Assembly: GCA_025201765.1 (NCBI GenBank)
Contig: MU623399.1
Span: 124,001-188,000, forward strand
DNA length: 64,000 nucleotides
Direction: 5' to 3'
Source of the DNA: Daldinia sp. FL1419
Taxonomy: Eukaryota > Ascomycota > Sordariomycetes > Xylariales > Hypoxylaceae
Position 1 is the first letter of the stretch. Every line of letters starts with the position of its first letter. Positions 36,032 to 46,277 of the stretch are shown here, piece after piece. The notes beneath the pieces were generated by a model. It was not told the origin of the DNA, did no database searches, and was given only the letters and a program-made list of their open reading frames with translations. The position numbers and the translations under genes were made by a program.

Positions 36032-36914
36032 CTAGAAGAAGAAGAAGAAGAGGGACAAAACACAAGTCTCTATTCCTACCCTAGAGTACTTCGATAGATG
36101 GCGGCATCTGACTCTGGCAATTCCTTCTTGTAATCTATTTTTTACGCCCGGGGGATCGAACTCTCGCACTAGATCCCAGTGTACATTGGTTAGATTATCG
36201 AGATGGTAGTTCGACCTTTGTAAATCTGGACTGATGTTGACATGCCTAGCTTCCTCGGTCAGCTTGAGGTGGCGGTTAAAACGGTCTTCTTCCTAGAATG
36301 CAAGACCCATCCAGTTGTGAGGGTCCTCATCGACCAAGCTCTTGATTCGAACCTTTTCTTGCGTCCTACCAGGGTCAAGGTAAGTTCAATAGAGCCATGA
36401 CGGCCCATTCGTCCGGTCGGGAGCACCGCGCCAGGCTCTCATACTTTTTGTGTCATGGTAGGAGTTTTAATACTGTCAACACCCCAGAGTAGACACCGAA
36501 TGTTAGCCAAGGAACGGAAATTCGGCGGAATATTTGGAGGTAGTACATCGTCGTTTCTATTAATGAACTCTTTGATATAGTTGGGTGTATGCCCGTGGAT
36601 TGCCGAAAGAGAAGTCTGGAGATGGGTAGTACGGAGCACACATAACTACCTAGGTAGTGTTAACGATACGATGTAGTTACTAGATGCCGAATTTCTGGTA
36701 CATTAGGAATCCTAGGGTATTCTTCGAATACCAATGCTATAAACGAGGCGGAATTCTCGGTAAACACTGATCGAAGTTCAGGCGTTTCTTCAATTATCTC
36801 ATATAGGACGTCAATCCCCAAACTTTTAAGGATTATGATCTGGATTTCAACGGGAAATGCGAAGAAAAGATGTAGCACCCTTTCATCTACCTTGGAATTC
36901 CAAAATAACTCCAT
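36032..36914 (-). pseudogene. Decayed F-box-like gene
   Basis: The segment 36660-36914 encodes 84 residues that look like an F-box-type start: FPVEIQIIILKSLGIDVLYE followed by PELRSVF and VPEIRHLV. Downstream, protein-like stretches continue in changing frames. One is NYIKEFINRNDDVLPP to VDSIKTPTMTQK. Another, in a single frame, runs from RAWRGAPDRTNGPSW through TYLDPGRTQEKVRIKSLVDE, then HLKLTEEARHVNISPDLQRS and NVHWDLVREFDPPGVKN, but it is broken by TGA near 36385 and TAG near 36302. No splice model removes all the breaks. I read it as one relic of an F-box protein gene; two unrelated pieces remain possible. Confidence 0.4.
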
Positions 36915-37805
36915 GCTAATACGGCGTATTTTTCGCCTTAGCTAACTTCAAAGTCCACGAGTTTATCTTCTGGTTCAAATATAATGTTTACCCAATGGTA
37001 GAAATCCGTCGAAGAGCAGAACGTTTTATAAATTAATTTTTTCATTAATATATGTCTGATCATAAAACAAAGTATTTGCTCAAGCCCTCGTTTACAAATA
37101 ATGCTCAATGGTAGGCTTAAGTATATCGATTACATTGTTTCCCTCTGAAAGGGGGTTGGAAACCGTTTTCGGCTGTCGAGATGCAAAATATTCAATCAGA
37201 ATAAAAAGTTGTCGATTAGGTAGGACCTATTGGGAAACTTTGATGATTTTAGGCTTATGTATTGTACCTACCACCTTGAGCACCTGTAATACAGGCGGCG
37301 TTTTACAGAACGTGTAGGTAGATTAGGTAGGTAGTACCTAGGTAGTTACATCTTAGGTTAGCGGGTTCTACATACCCCACTTCGCTGTAGCCTTACGCTC
37401 GGTACCTACTGTAGATCCGTATTTCTTAGTGATTATGCAGCTCTAGTTCGGTACCTACACGTCCCTACACGTAGGTACCTACCAGCCTACCTAGTGGTAC
37501 ATATGCGGCTAGGTGAGCCATGGATGCTGGTCGCGCGACAAGATTAAGCTTTCTTTGGCTTCAACTTCTTTCGACTTTTACATCTTTTGCTATTCGTACC
37601 ATCCCAGCGCGATCTATTGCTTGAGCTAGATAATAGACACTAACCTACCTAATAACAGCCGCAATTAATAATATTCACCAAATTGTCCCTCTCAAAAAAC
37701 GGTACGACTAGGATACCAACGCTACTCGCAGTTTCTACTGGCGGATTCATATCATGATATCTTCCTAGCCTCGTTTAACTACCATTATCCATACAACACT
37801 TCATC
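36915..37805. other. Spacer rich in TAGGTACCTA motifs
   Basis: Clusters of GTAGGTAC, GGTACCTA and related sequences occur at about 37311-37352 and 37441-37505. No gene was seen. The right end is the tfb2 promoter. Confidence 0.55.
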
Positions 37806-39316
37806 ATGTCGACCGGCGCCAATTCGCTGTCCCAGTACCTGGAGCAGCTGCCGGGGACGACCTTTAAGAAATTATACCAGCAGCCTTCCACGGCCTTCGC
37901 CATTTTCCGGCGCATGCTTCCTCATATGGGTAAGAATTACTCGACGATCGTGCAAGCTTCCAGTTCAATATGGGCATCCTCTAACTTGAGGACACAGCAA
38001 AGACTATTGTAATGGCCATCCTCTATTCTCCCACCCCCTTCCTCGCCTCCGACTTAGACTTATGGGTAAAACCTACCGCAACTCGCGAAAAAGATCAGGC
38101 CGTTGCCATCCTTCGATCGTTACATATCGTCCAGCCTCAGTCCTTAGCTCTTACTCAAAACTTCAAGAATAGTCTACGGCTCGCATTGGAGGGCGGTGGC
38201 GGTCATAATTCTTTCGGCGTTCCATCGACGCAACCTATTCCTGCCGAGGTCGACCAGGCGTTTTTGGATAAGTATGCGAGGAAAAAATGGGATGATATAC
38301 TCCATTACATCGTTTCCGCCACCGGAATAACCGACATTCAGACGGGCTCCAACGGACCTAAACAGTCAGTCAAGGATCTCCTGTTGGCGGGTCAACTTGT
38401 CGAGCGTAGGAATGGCGAACTGAAGATTACAAACGTCGGGTTTTCCTTCTTACTTCAAGAGTCAAATGCTCAGGTCTGGGCCCTCTTACTTCTTTGGCTC
38501 GAGGCTATCGACATGGCCAATGCCAAAGGAATTCAGTCCGATATGGACGCCGTTGATATGCTATCGTTTTTCTTCATGTTAGCTTCCCTCGAATTCGGAC
38601 GCGCGTATAGTACCGATGCTCTCACGGAGAGCCGTCGCAATATGCTACCCACTCTTATCGACTTTGGTCTGATCTATGTTCCTCAGCATAACACGCACCA
38701 ATTCTTCCCTACACGTCTGGCCACAACTCTAACCAGTAACGAAACCGCTCTTCGAAGTGTCAGTGCGGGCTTCTCGGCTGCCACTGCCAACACACCTAGC
38801 GACGATCAAGACAAGTGCACCATTATCCTCGAGACCAACTTCCGTATGTACGCACACGTACATTCGCCTCTACAAATTGCTGTATTGGCGCTCTTTTCAG
38901 TCCTCAAGTTTCGTTTCAAAGGTCTCGTATCTGGTCGCCTAACGCGCGAGTCTATCAAGAACGCCGTTGAGCACGGCATCACATCAGATCAAATCGTGTC
39001 ATATTTATCTACGCACGCAGATGAAGAGATGTACCGGTATGCGGCGGCAAACAACAAGCCCGTATTACCACCTGTCGTTATCGACCAAATCCGCCTCTGG
39101 CAACTTGACACAGAACGCATATCCACTACTGAGGGGTATTTATTCAAAGAGTTCGACGATTATAAAGAGTACAAAGCCGTGGCTGATTTCGCAGACAACA
39201 TCGGCGTCTGCGTATGGCGAAATGATAGGAAGGGCATGTTCTTCGCCGCTAAGCTCGAACCAATTAAGGACTTTATGAAATATCATAAAAAGGCAAACAA
39301 GGGTAATAATAGTTAA
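37806..39316 (+). CDS. tfb2: TFIIH core subunit Tfb2 (p52)
   Basis: This subunit of the general transcription and repair factor TFIIH anchors the helicase XPB/Ssl2 and stimulates it during promoter opening and nucleotide excision repair. Two exons (37806-37929, 37998-39316) give 480 residues, close to the yeast protein. The splice joins FRRMLPHM to AKTIVMAILYSPTPF and SDLDLWV, a conserved Tfb2 block. The middle has LLLAGQLVERRNGELKITN and GFSFLLQ. The C-terminal part (IVETNFR-like TIILETNFRMYAH, GITSDQIVSYLSTHA, PVVIDQIRLWQLDTERI) matches the Tfb2 winged-helix and dimerisation region. No oddities were seen. Confidence 0.95.
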
Positions 39317-40015
39317 ATAAACGTCAAGCAGTACCACTTATTTTACTCGGTGTTACGATCTACACCGTTTGTTCTTATTTTTGGGACTAGGCGATTTGCA
39401 TTATCAGGCACAGGAGTATTATGGTTTACAAAACGCATTCGGGTACGATATGGCATGGGGCAGCGTTACGTGGGTTACGATATGATTAGATGGGGGTTCT
39501 ACAGGGCCTTCTTATGGGGTCCTCACCAAGACCATGAAGGATAGAATTCAAAAATTATTCCCAACCAAGACCACGGACGTTTTGGAATGATTTAATCCGA
39601 ATACCACATCGAGGTTATTATTATTAATGAGGTAGTTGGCTATTGTATCACTAATCGTAACTAGACCGAAGGTTCAGGTTCTTGACGCCGATGATATTAG
39701 AGTCGTGAATCGTGAGGTTCGTTCTTCCTCCCTCGTAACATATCGTACACATATCTAACTAATGCTTCCAGGTATGATGAGCTGCACTCCCCCCAGGAAT
39801 TAGTTGAATGAATATTAAAGCCATTTCCTTACGGCATGCTCCCCCCTTTTCCTTCTCTTTCCGGTGTCGTTTGGTATAGCGTGAATGCGCGTAGTGAAAT
39901 AGAAACAATACAGAACGGTCGTAATGGGAAGAGTATTATAGGCTTTCAAGCCTCTCCGAATTGGGCTTCCCAAGGGTCCCACCAAATCGCCACTTGCAAG
40001 CTCGATGATTTCCCT
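39317..40015. other. Spacer between convergent genes
   Basis: The 3' sides of tfb2 (+) and of the disordered-protein gene (-) meet here. No motif-bearing frame was found. Confidence 0.5.
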
Positions 40016-41998
40016 CTACGAGCTTCCACTGCCCTTCTTTCTGCCACTTCCATTGCTGCCGCTGAAGATACGGCCTACCCAACCCTTCTTATACTTGTCC
40101 TTGTCGTCCCAAGACGAACCGGGCGGAAGCAGACCCTTCTTACCAACGAGGCGCGCGTAGTCGTGCTGGAACTCGTGCATGCTCTCGAGAGCGGAGCGGT
40201 TGGCACATAGGGCCTCTAAGTTGCGGAATACACGGCGGATACGGTTGTCTTCGTCCGTCATGTCGGACGCGGGCTGGATGGCGGGGATGGTTTCGCCCGT
40301 GAGGTGTTGCGGCGTTACGCCCGGCATGCAAGCCATGGTGTAAGAGGTCGGGAGACCAGCGTCGGGGACGGGCTTGGGGGTTTGAGGAGAGGAGGTTTGG
40401 GATCTGGGGCGTTGCTCGGTAGGGCTGGTTGTCGTAGTAGGCAAGGTGCGGCCGCGAAGACTCTCGTTGCGGAGTTTGTCTTGCATGGCGACGAAGCGAC
40501 CCGTCCAGTAAGCTTGAGATTCGGCATCGTAAACCATGCGAGGGTTGCGATGAACAGGTTTGGTCACCATGGCGGGCGACGGCGTAGACGCCGAAGGAGG
40601 CGACATGATTGCGCTTAGCGAGGAGTTTCCTTCGTTCAGCGACATATTGGGATCGATAGGACTGTCAACCATAACGGGCGAACCTATGTGTCGACGTAAA
40701 TCGTCGCGACTTTTGATGGCAGGTAAAGATGCACGAGAAAACGAGGAAGTCAGGTTGGAAAATACGCCAAAGGTGCGTGATTTGGGAATGCCGCTTTGCT
40801 TCTTAGGTTTGGACTTTGACATTGTTTTGGGTGAAGTGTTGGGAAGTTGCTGGACGCGAGATAAATTGGATAAATTCATGGGACTAACGTTGTTAATGTC
40901 GTTTACAGTTGGAAACGTCCGTTTTGGCAGTTGCTGGCTTTGCTGGCGCTGCTGGCGCTGCTGCTGCTGCTGCTGCTGCTGCTGCGGCGGCGGCGGCGGC
41001 GGCGCGCGAGGTTCGACTGGAGCAAGTGCCATCTTTTGTTCTGTACCTTGCTTCGCTGCACTGTGTTCTGATGGATCCTGCTTATCGGCGTTCTGATTAA
41101 CGGTTTGCAAGATATGCTCGGGAATTTGTGGCATGGTATGGATATTGTGCGTTTCGGAACTGATTGTTCGATTCGCGCCGGGAGACGTGCGTCTGGGAAT
41201 CTTCTTGGTACTAGATATTTCCATACTGTCCCTATGTCTTCCACCGAGACTGATTTCTGAGAGACGTTTAGGGTTGATGTTTTCTGTCCTTAACCGTGGA
41301 ATGACCCCAGCTGCAGGTGCGGTAACAGAAGACGTGGTTGCTCCAGACGACTCAGGTACCGGGTACAATGCTCGCGAGACTTGTCGACTACCCTTTTGGT
41401 GCGTTTGGGCCGAAGGGGTGGGTAGGTTACCTGTTGTCTGTGATTTCCTTAGGGGGCCCGGTGCGTCCCTGCCGTTGCCTCGAGATCTAGATGCAATCAT
41501 AGATAGATATGCAGTGGTGGGATGGCTAGTCAATGGGCCTGGGTGATTGCTGATACAGGCTCGAGGGGTCGTGGAAGCAGTTACAGCAGAATACCCCGTA
41601 GTAGGTTGGCCGGACGGTGGTTCATTAGTTGCGAAGCCTGCTGATAAATTTCGAGACCAAGTTGATCCCAACGGACGATGTTCGCTATTCGTATTAATTG
41701 GCGACGAAGTACCTGGCTTCTTGGTAGCTGGCGATAATACCGCCCCCTGACTAACCTGCGCAACCGCGGCAGCACTTGTGCTCATGGGTAACTGGCTCGC
41801 TCGACTTCCCCCGCGAGTGACCGTTCGACTATTCCCAAAGCCCCTTCCTCTACCCCGCCGCGAACCGCTCCGTGAAAGGGACGTTCTTCGAATAGGTCCT
41901 GTCCGATGTATGTCCGCCCCTGGACTAGGACGTGGGGAAGCATCTCGCCGGCGATGGGCTCCCGTAACTGGTTTCAGACCCGGAGATTGCGGAGTCAT
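40016..41998 (-). CDS. Disordered protein with polyP/polyQ tract, unknown function
   Basis: A single exon encodes 660 residues. Residues 1-90 are rich in Arg, Ser and Gly (SRSGSRRGRGRGFG). Most of the protein is Ser/Pro/Thr-rich and predicted disordered, with a PPPPPP run followed by an uninterrupted run of ten glutamines and then RQQRQQSQQ in the middle. A more ordered, probably conserved block occupies the last 170 residues: NPRMVYDAESQAYWTGRFVA, then DNRIRRVFRNLEALCANRSA and MHEFQHDYARLVGKKGLL. The basic C-tail has WVGRIFSGS. The codon-level CAG/CCG repeat on the minus strand is likely length-variable. No named family was recognised. Confidence 0.8.
   Translation of the reverse strand: MTPQSPGLKPVTGAHRRRDASPRPSPGADIHRTGPIRRTSLSRSGSRRGRGRGFGNSRTVTRGGSRASQLPMSTSAAAVAQVSQGAVLSPATKKPGTSSPINTNSEHRPLGSTWSRNLSAGFATNEPPSGQPTTGYSAVTASTTPRACISNHPGPLTSHPTTAYLSMIASRSRGNGRDAPGPLRKSQTTGNLPTPSAQTHQKGSRQVSRALYPVPESSGATTSSVTAPAAGVIPRLRTENINPKRLSEISLGGRHRDSMEISSTKKIPRRTSPGANRTISSETHNIHTMPQIPEHILQTVNQNADKQDPSEHSAAKQGTEQKMALAPVEPRAPPPPPPQQQQQQQQQRQQRQQSQQLPKRTFPTVNDINNVSPMNLSNLSRVQQLPNTSPKTMSKSKPKKQSGIPKSRTFGVFSNLTSSFSRASLPAIKSRDDLRRHIGSPVMVDSPIDPNMSLNEGNSSLSAIMSPPSASTPSPAMVTKPVHRNPRMVYDAESQAYWTGRFVAMQDKLRNESLRGRTLPTTTTSPTEQRPRSQTSSPQTPKPVPDAGLPTSYTMACMPGVTPQHLTGETIPAIQPASDMTDEDNRIRRVFRNLEALCANRSALESMHEFQHDYARLVGKKGLLPPGSSWDDKDKYKKGWVGRIFSGSNGSGRKKGSGSS
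40936..41004. repeat. In-frame CTG/CGG trinucleotide repeat
   Basis: GCTGGCGCTGCTGG-type units pass into a pure (CTG)n and then a (CGG)n run on the plus strand. On the minus strand they encode the polyproline and polyglutamine tract of the 660-residue protein. Confidence 0.8.
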
Positions 41999-43048
41999 TA
42001 TGTCAGTTTTCTTCCAGTGGTTTATATAGTTAGACGAAAAGAAATATAGTAATGAACAACGCCCAAGCGATAACTAGCGCTAATATCGCCTCAGGGGATA
42101 TAACGTGTTGGGCTCGACGACGGCAACTGCCGCTCCTTCGATGAGATTATACAGAGTACGGAGAGTATTCAATCAAAAATTCGAGGATCGGTATATAATG
42201 TCGATTGTCCTCCTATTTGTTTATAATGAGTTGTCGTTGATATTTAACCAAGGGACACTAGAAGTTGTGCTGGCAAAATCCAAAAAGGAAAACCTGTTTC
42301 CCGCGAGACGTAAGAGTCGAACTAGGTCAACGAAATGCATGCCGGCCCTTTGACCCCAGGAGCCATGTTTACCCCCAAGATAGGTCCGGAAGGAAACACT
42401 GATTAGAATCGCTCAGGTAACCACGACTTTTACATATCGTGTACCCCCTCAAGGTACCCCTTCTTCACTTGTATCGTCAGGGAGACATCGTGACTCCTTC
42501 CCTCCTTTAAATCCGCGGCCCCTTCCTATAGTCGTATTCTTCAGTACCTTCCCCGAGCTGGTTTATAATTGGCACATATATAGGTATTCACGAACTTCTG
42601 GGTTTATGGAAGAGGACGCATATGTCACGCCCACCCATAGCCCACTCCTCACTCCTCATTCTAAGAAGTATCTGTATAAAAGTATGTGGGTTGCGGGAAT
42701 GTGGGAATCTCACTCTTCCAGCACTATATATCGAACGATCTACAGAGCGTTACGCAGCTCGTAACACGATATCACTGGATGCGAGAACTATCAACAACAT
42801 AATCAAACTCCATACTACATTATCAAAAAGACAGAACTTCACAGACGATAATCATAGGACGTGAAGAAAATACTACAAGGATATCTCGTGTCGGGTATAC
42901 GACAGACTAACTACAAGGGTTGTGCGTAGAACATCATTGAGGGGGTGCTGCGGAGATTGGGTCAAAGGGAATACTGCTAGAGGATATTGATAAGATGTTA
43001 CAATGTACGAATATATCTAATACACCCCGGTTTATATTCTATACACCC
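41999..43048. other. 1-kb spacer without a recognisable gene
   Basis: Frames are 83 codons or fewer and without motifs. It includes the promoter of the disordered-protein gene and the 3' region of the TANGO2-like gene. Confidence 0.5.
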
Positions 43049-44068
43049 TTATTCCTCTATCTTAAATTTGAAAGTCTCATCCCCCTTTCCCCTTTCAATC
43101 GGGTTTCCATGAGAATCCCATAATGCTCGCTCTTTATATGTGATATTGCCTTCCCAGTCTAAAAGGACGATGGTCTGTCTTTGTGTACCGTAAGCACCCT
43201 TCATAAAGTAACTATGCGCATCCCGGTGTTCTTCCTGTTCATTCTTATCCTCTATCTCGTCAAATGCTGCCTTGGCCCTCCCTTCGTCGGCTGCATCAGC
43301 CATATCTCTCCAACCCTGATCCTCCGCGAAGCTGCGAATAAATACCGACCGCCGAAGAGCATCCATATGCTCTTGAAAGCTCATTTTTGGTTCTAAGGGT
43401 AGCGTGTCGTGGTCGAGAACTGCGAAGAGCCGGTTGGTAAGCTCTTCCTCGTTGAGATCTTTCTCGATCGCCTCTTGTATCGCCTCCTCCGTCAACTTCT
43501 TGCCGATGTTGATCTTTTCCCATTGAGCAGGTTCGGCATAGACGGCATTACTTAAGCCGTATATGTGGCCACGCTCCCCACCTATCCACGGAACTTCGCC
43601 GACGTGGTCCCACCGATTAGAAATGATGGCGAGAGGCTTGATGCCCTTCTCAGTTCTCTGTTTCAAATCGCCGCATACCAGCGAAAACCCGCCGACGCCC
43701 TTCGCGGCGCGACCCTCTAACATCGTATGGACGAAGTCTTCTAGACCCAGTCCAGAGGGAGCACCTAGCCAAGCATTCACTATGGTGCCTCGGCTCTTAA
43801 TTCCGGAGATGGCGTGATCCGGATCCGGGTCGTCTTCGCTCGACTCCCGATAATTTGTCAGCACGGCGAACCGTCCACTTTTGGTGACCCCTAGCCATGT
43901 CCCCCTCTCCCGGCGGTACAGGTCTCGCGCGGACAGTATCTGTTCTCCGGAGGGTTGGTGGGTCCACCAGTGTGGCCGGCTGGTAGGTCTCAGGATGTAT
44001 TCATCCCGATTATCAAGTGCGATGAGCGCATATTTCGGATGGGCTGTCGTAATAAGAACGATGCACAT
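43049..44068 (-). CDS. TANGO2 / NRDE-family protein
   Basis: A single exon encodes 339 residues. The protein begins MCIVLITTAHPKYALIALDN and carries the family motif NRDE (DNRDEYILRPT) near residue 20, with Cys2 at the position of the N-terminal nucleophile expected for this Ntn-hydrolase-like fold. RGTWLGVTKSGRFAVLTNYR and KSRGTIVNAWL are further hallmarks. GIKPLAIISNRWD and HIYGLSN follow, and RQTIVLLDWEGNITYKER is the C-terminal strand block. TANGO2 relatives are linked to Golgi/mitochondrial function and haem or lipid handling; the biochemical reaction is unsettled. The start codon is unambiguous because Met1-Cys2 is conserved. Confidence 0.92.
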   Translation of the reverse strand: MCIVLITTAHPKYALIALDNRDEYILRPTSRPHWWTHQPSGEQILSARDLYRRERGTWLGVTKSGRFAVLTNYRESSEDDPDPDHAISGIKSRGTIVNAWLGAPSGLGLEDFVHTMLEGRAAKGVGGFSLVCGDLKQRTEKGIKPLAIISNRWDHVGEVPWIGGERGHIYGLSNAVYAEPAQWEKINIGKKLTEEAIQEAIEKDLNEEELTNRLFAVLDHDTLPLEPKMSFQEHMDALRRSVFIRSFAEDQGWRDMADAADEGRAKAAFDEIEDKNEQEEHRDAHSYFMKGAYGTQRQTIVLLDWEGNITYKERALWDSHGNPIERGKGDETFKFKIEE

Positions 44069-46277
44069 TTTGTTGAAAAGTAAACTCCGATGCTTTTTTT
44101 TATTTTTTATTTTTTTGGTTTTTATCGTTTACCAGTAGCGGTCCTGATATCTACCTAGTTGTTATGTGCGTACCTAGGTTTGGGCGTTTTCTTTTTTTCT
44201 TTTTTTCAATTATAGTACGGAATAAAATCAACCATTTAGTGAAGCAGTTATAAACGAAATGGAAGAGAGAGAAAATTAAATAAAAACTCTTGCCGTCGCC
44301 ACCGTCAAAGCAATAATTTCCGTTAGACCCTGCTTGACCGTCAAATCTCCTGACACACGTCGTTTTCCCCCTTGCACAGCGCGGCGGTAATAAGAACTAG
44401 ACCATTCACGGGATAGAGGAAAGTGATCCCAATGGTGGTGTGACACGTCTCATGCGAGATTGAGATTGGGAACGCTGTCAATAATGTATGTAGACCGCCT
44501 AAGGCTGCTGCTGGGCTTCGCTGGGTTCGCTGGGCTCGCTGGGCCTGCTGGGTTCCTTTTGGATCGCCGGGTTTCTTGGGTTTCTTGGGTTTCTTTAGGG
44601 GTTTAAAACTGCCACATGCGATTTCGGCTGCGGGCGAAAAGTAACGAGTGTCGGTATCTCTACCTTCTTATATACCCTGATAGATATACGGAAATACTCG
44701 AGACGATACCGAGAGTTACTTGGAAGTTAATCATCTGAATATTCCGGCTGCGATCCATGTCACCGGACTTGTGTGGGGTGATATGGAAGACATGGAATTA
44801 ACTAATAAACTAATAATAACTATTTTAAAGCTGTCACTGCCGAGAACTAGAGTGGCTGAGTTTTAGATGTGCATGCAACTAAGCTAGTACCTCCGTGGAG
44901 TTGTGGCTGATACGTCAAGTCCTAATTAGAAGTACCTATTCAACAACGTACAATACCCAACGATGTACCTAGGTACCTAGATACCTAATGTAAAATGCTA
45001 CCTAGTCTTTTTTTTCCCTTTTTTTTTCTGCCCCCTGTGCTACTTCAAGATTCTTTCACAGATCTACAACGCATCAACGACGCATCGGCCAACTCTCATC
45101 CATTCTCAACTTACGCGAATTATAATTACAGGTGCGCACAAGGAAGATCACTTGCATTGCATAGGTTCCCTTTACAGGAGATAAATTAAAATTTAGAGTC
45201 GAGAATATAAACCCCCGGAACCGGGCGGCATTCTTTCTCAACACTTTCGTCCAGGTGGATCAAATTCATCACCGCAAATTCAGTGTACGACTCCGGAAAT
45301 CGTACCTACACGTAGGTAGCCGTCGCTTGTTTCGCCAATAGGTACTATCCTTTCATCTAGCCCTAAGGGTTCTTTCCATTGCGCGTACTATATTTCACTC
45401 CACCGCTTTCTGTCAGCCCGTCAGCCCAGGTTTCTTTTCCCATGTTAAATTAAACGACCGCCTCCTATTCACCTAGGTTAGACTCCTAGTTTAGGACGTA
45501 CCGATTCAAATACTAGCCCCTGTGCGCCTATGTATTAAGTACGGGGACAGCAACTACCGGGACCGAATAGATCCAATCGGAACTAATTCAGTCGAGTCTC
45601 CTTCCGGGATGATACCGTAGAATGATACCCGGTTAAGCCTATCCGGATTCTAAATCAATCGGCCTCCACCGATTCATAAATAGTTGCAACGGAGTATAGC
45701 CAATAGCACCGATCTTTTCGGTGAACATTCGAGGATATCCATTAGCTGCGCATACCTAAGTACACTATAATCTGTATCGTCGATAACTACTGTATTACTC
45801 TTAGGTATCCTAGGTAAGATAATACATCTTCGAGATGTTATTTACATGCACTGAACTCGAATATATCGGCAGCCTCAACCGAGCAAGAACCGGTTTCTGC
45901 TTCATCCTATCCGGTTGAGTTGATCCTTCCTATAGTGTCGCCATGTGAATCCGGAGTAATTACGAGAGGTAGGTGCGCGAGCTAGATCTGGCCTCACACA
46001 TACTGCATCCAAGAGGTGCCTAGGTAAGGGCTACTAGCAAGTGTCTTGTCCTTTCCCCTACGGATTTGCCATAGCATGGCACGCTTATATATCCACACGA
46101 GATAAAATCTGATATTCCAGGATTACATCCTAAGACCAGCAGCTTCAACTTTCTACATTCTCCTAGTACATCCACGTTTACCTTTATTCAGCTCGCAATA
46201 TATCCTACAGAACATGTTTATTGTTTCTTTAGCTCTATGCCCGAAAATAGTCTCGAATACTAGAGGCCGATAACCCA
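44069..46277. other. 2.2-kb spacer with simple repeats
   Basis: It contains T-rich runs near 44090-44120 and 44190-44210, the tandem repeat at 44503-44597, and several TACCTAGGTACCTAG motifs (about 44961-44989, 45301-45320, 45470-45480). No gene was recognised. Confidence 0.5.
44503..44597. repeat. Degenerate 9-10-bp tandem repeat
   Basis: CTGGGTTCG-type units (about 6 copies) grade into GGGTTTCTT units (3 copies). On the minus strand they could encode KKPKKPKKPGDP-like sequence, but no start or gene context supports translation. Confidence 0.6.

Noticed and set aside
43181..43396. Hydrophobic plus-strand frame opposite the TANGO2-like gene
   Set aside because: Antisense shadow of a conserved gene.
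44503..44597. Possible CRISPR-like or telomeric repeat
   Set aside because: Units are continuous, degenerate and without spacers, and they do not match TTAGGG arrays.
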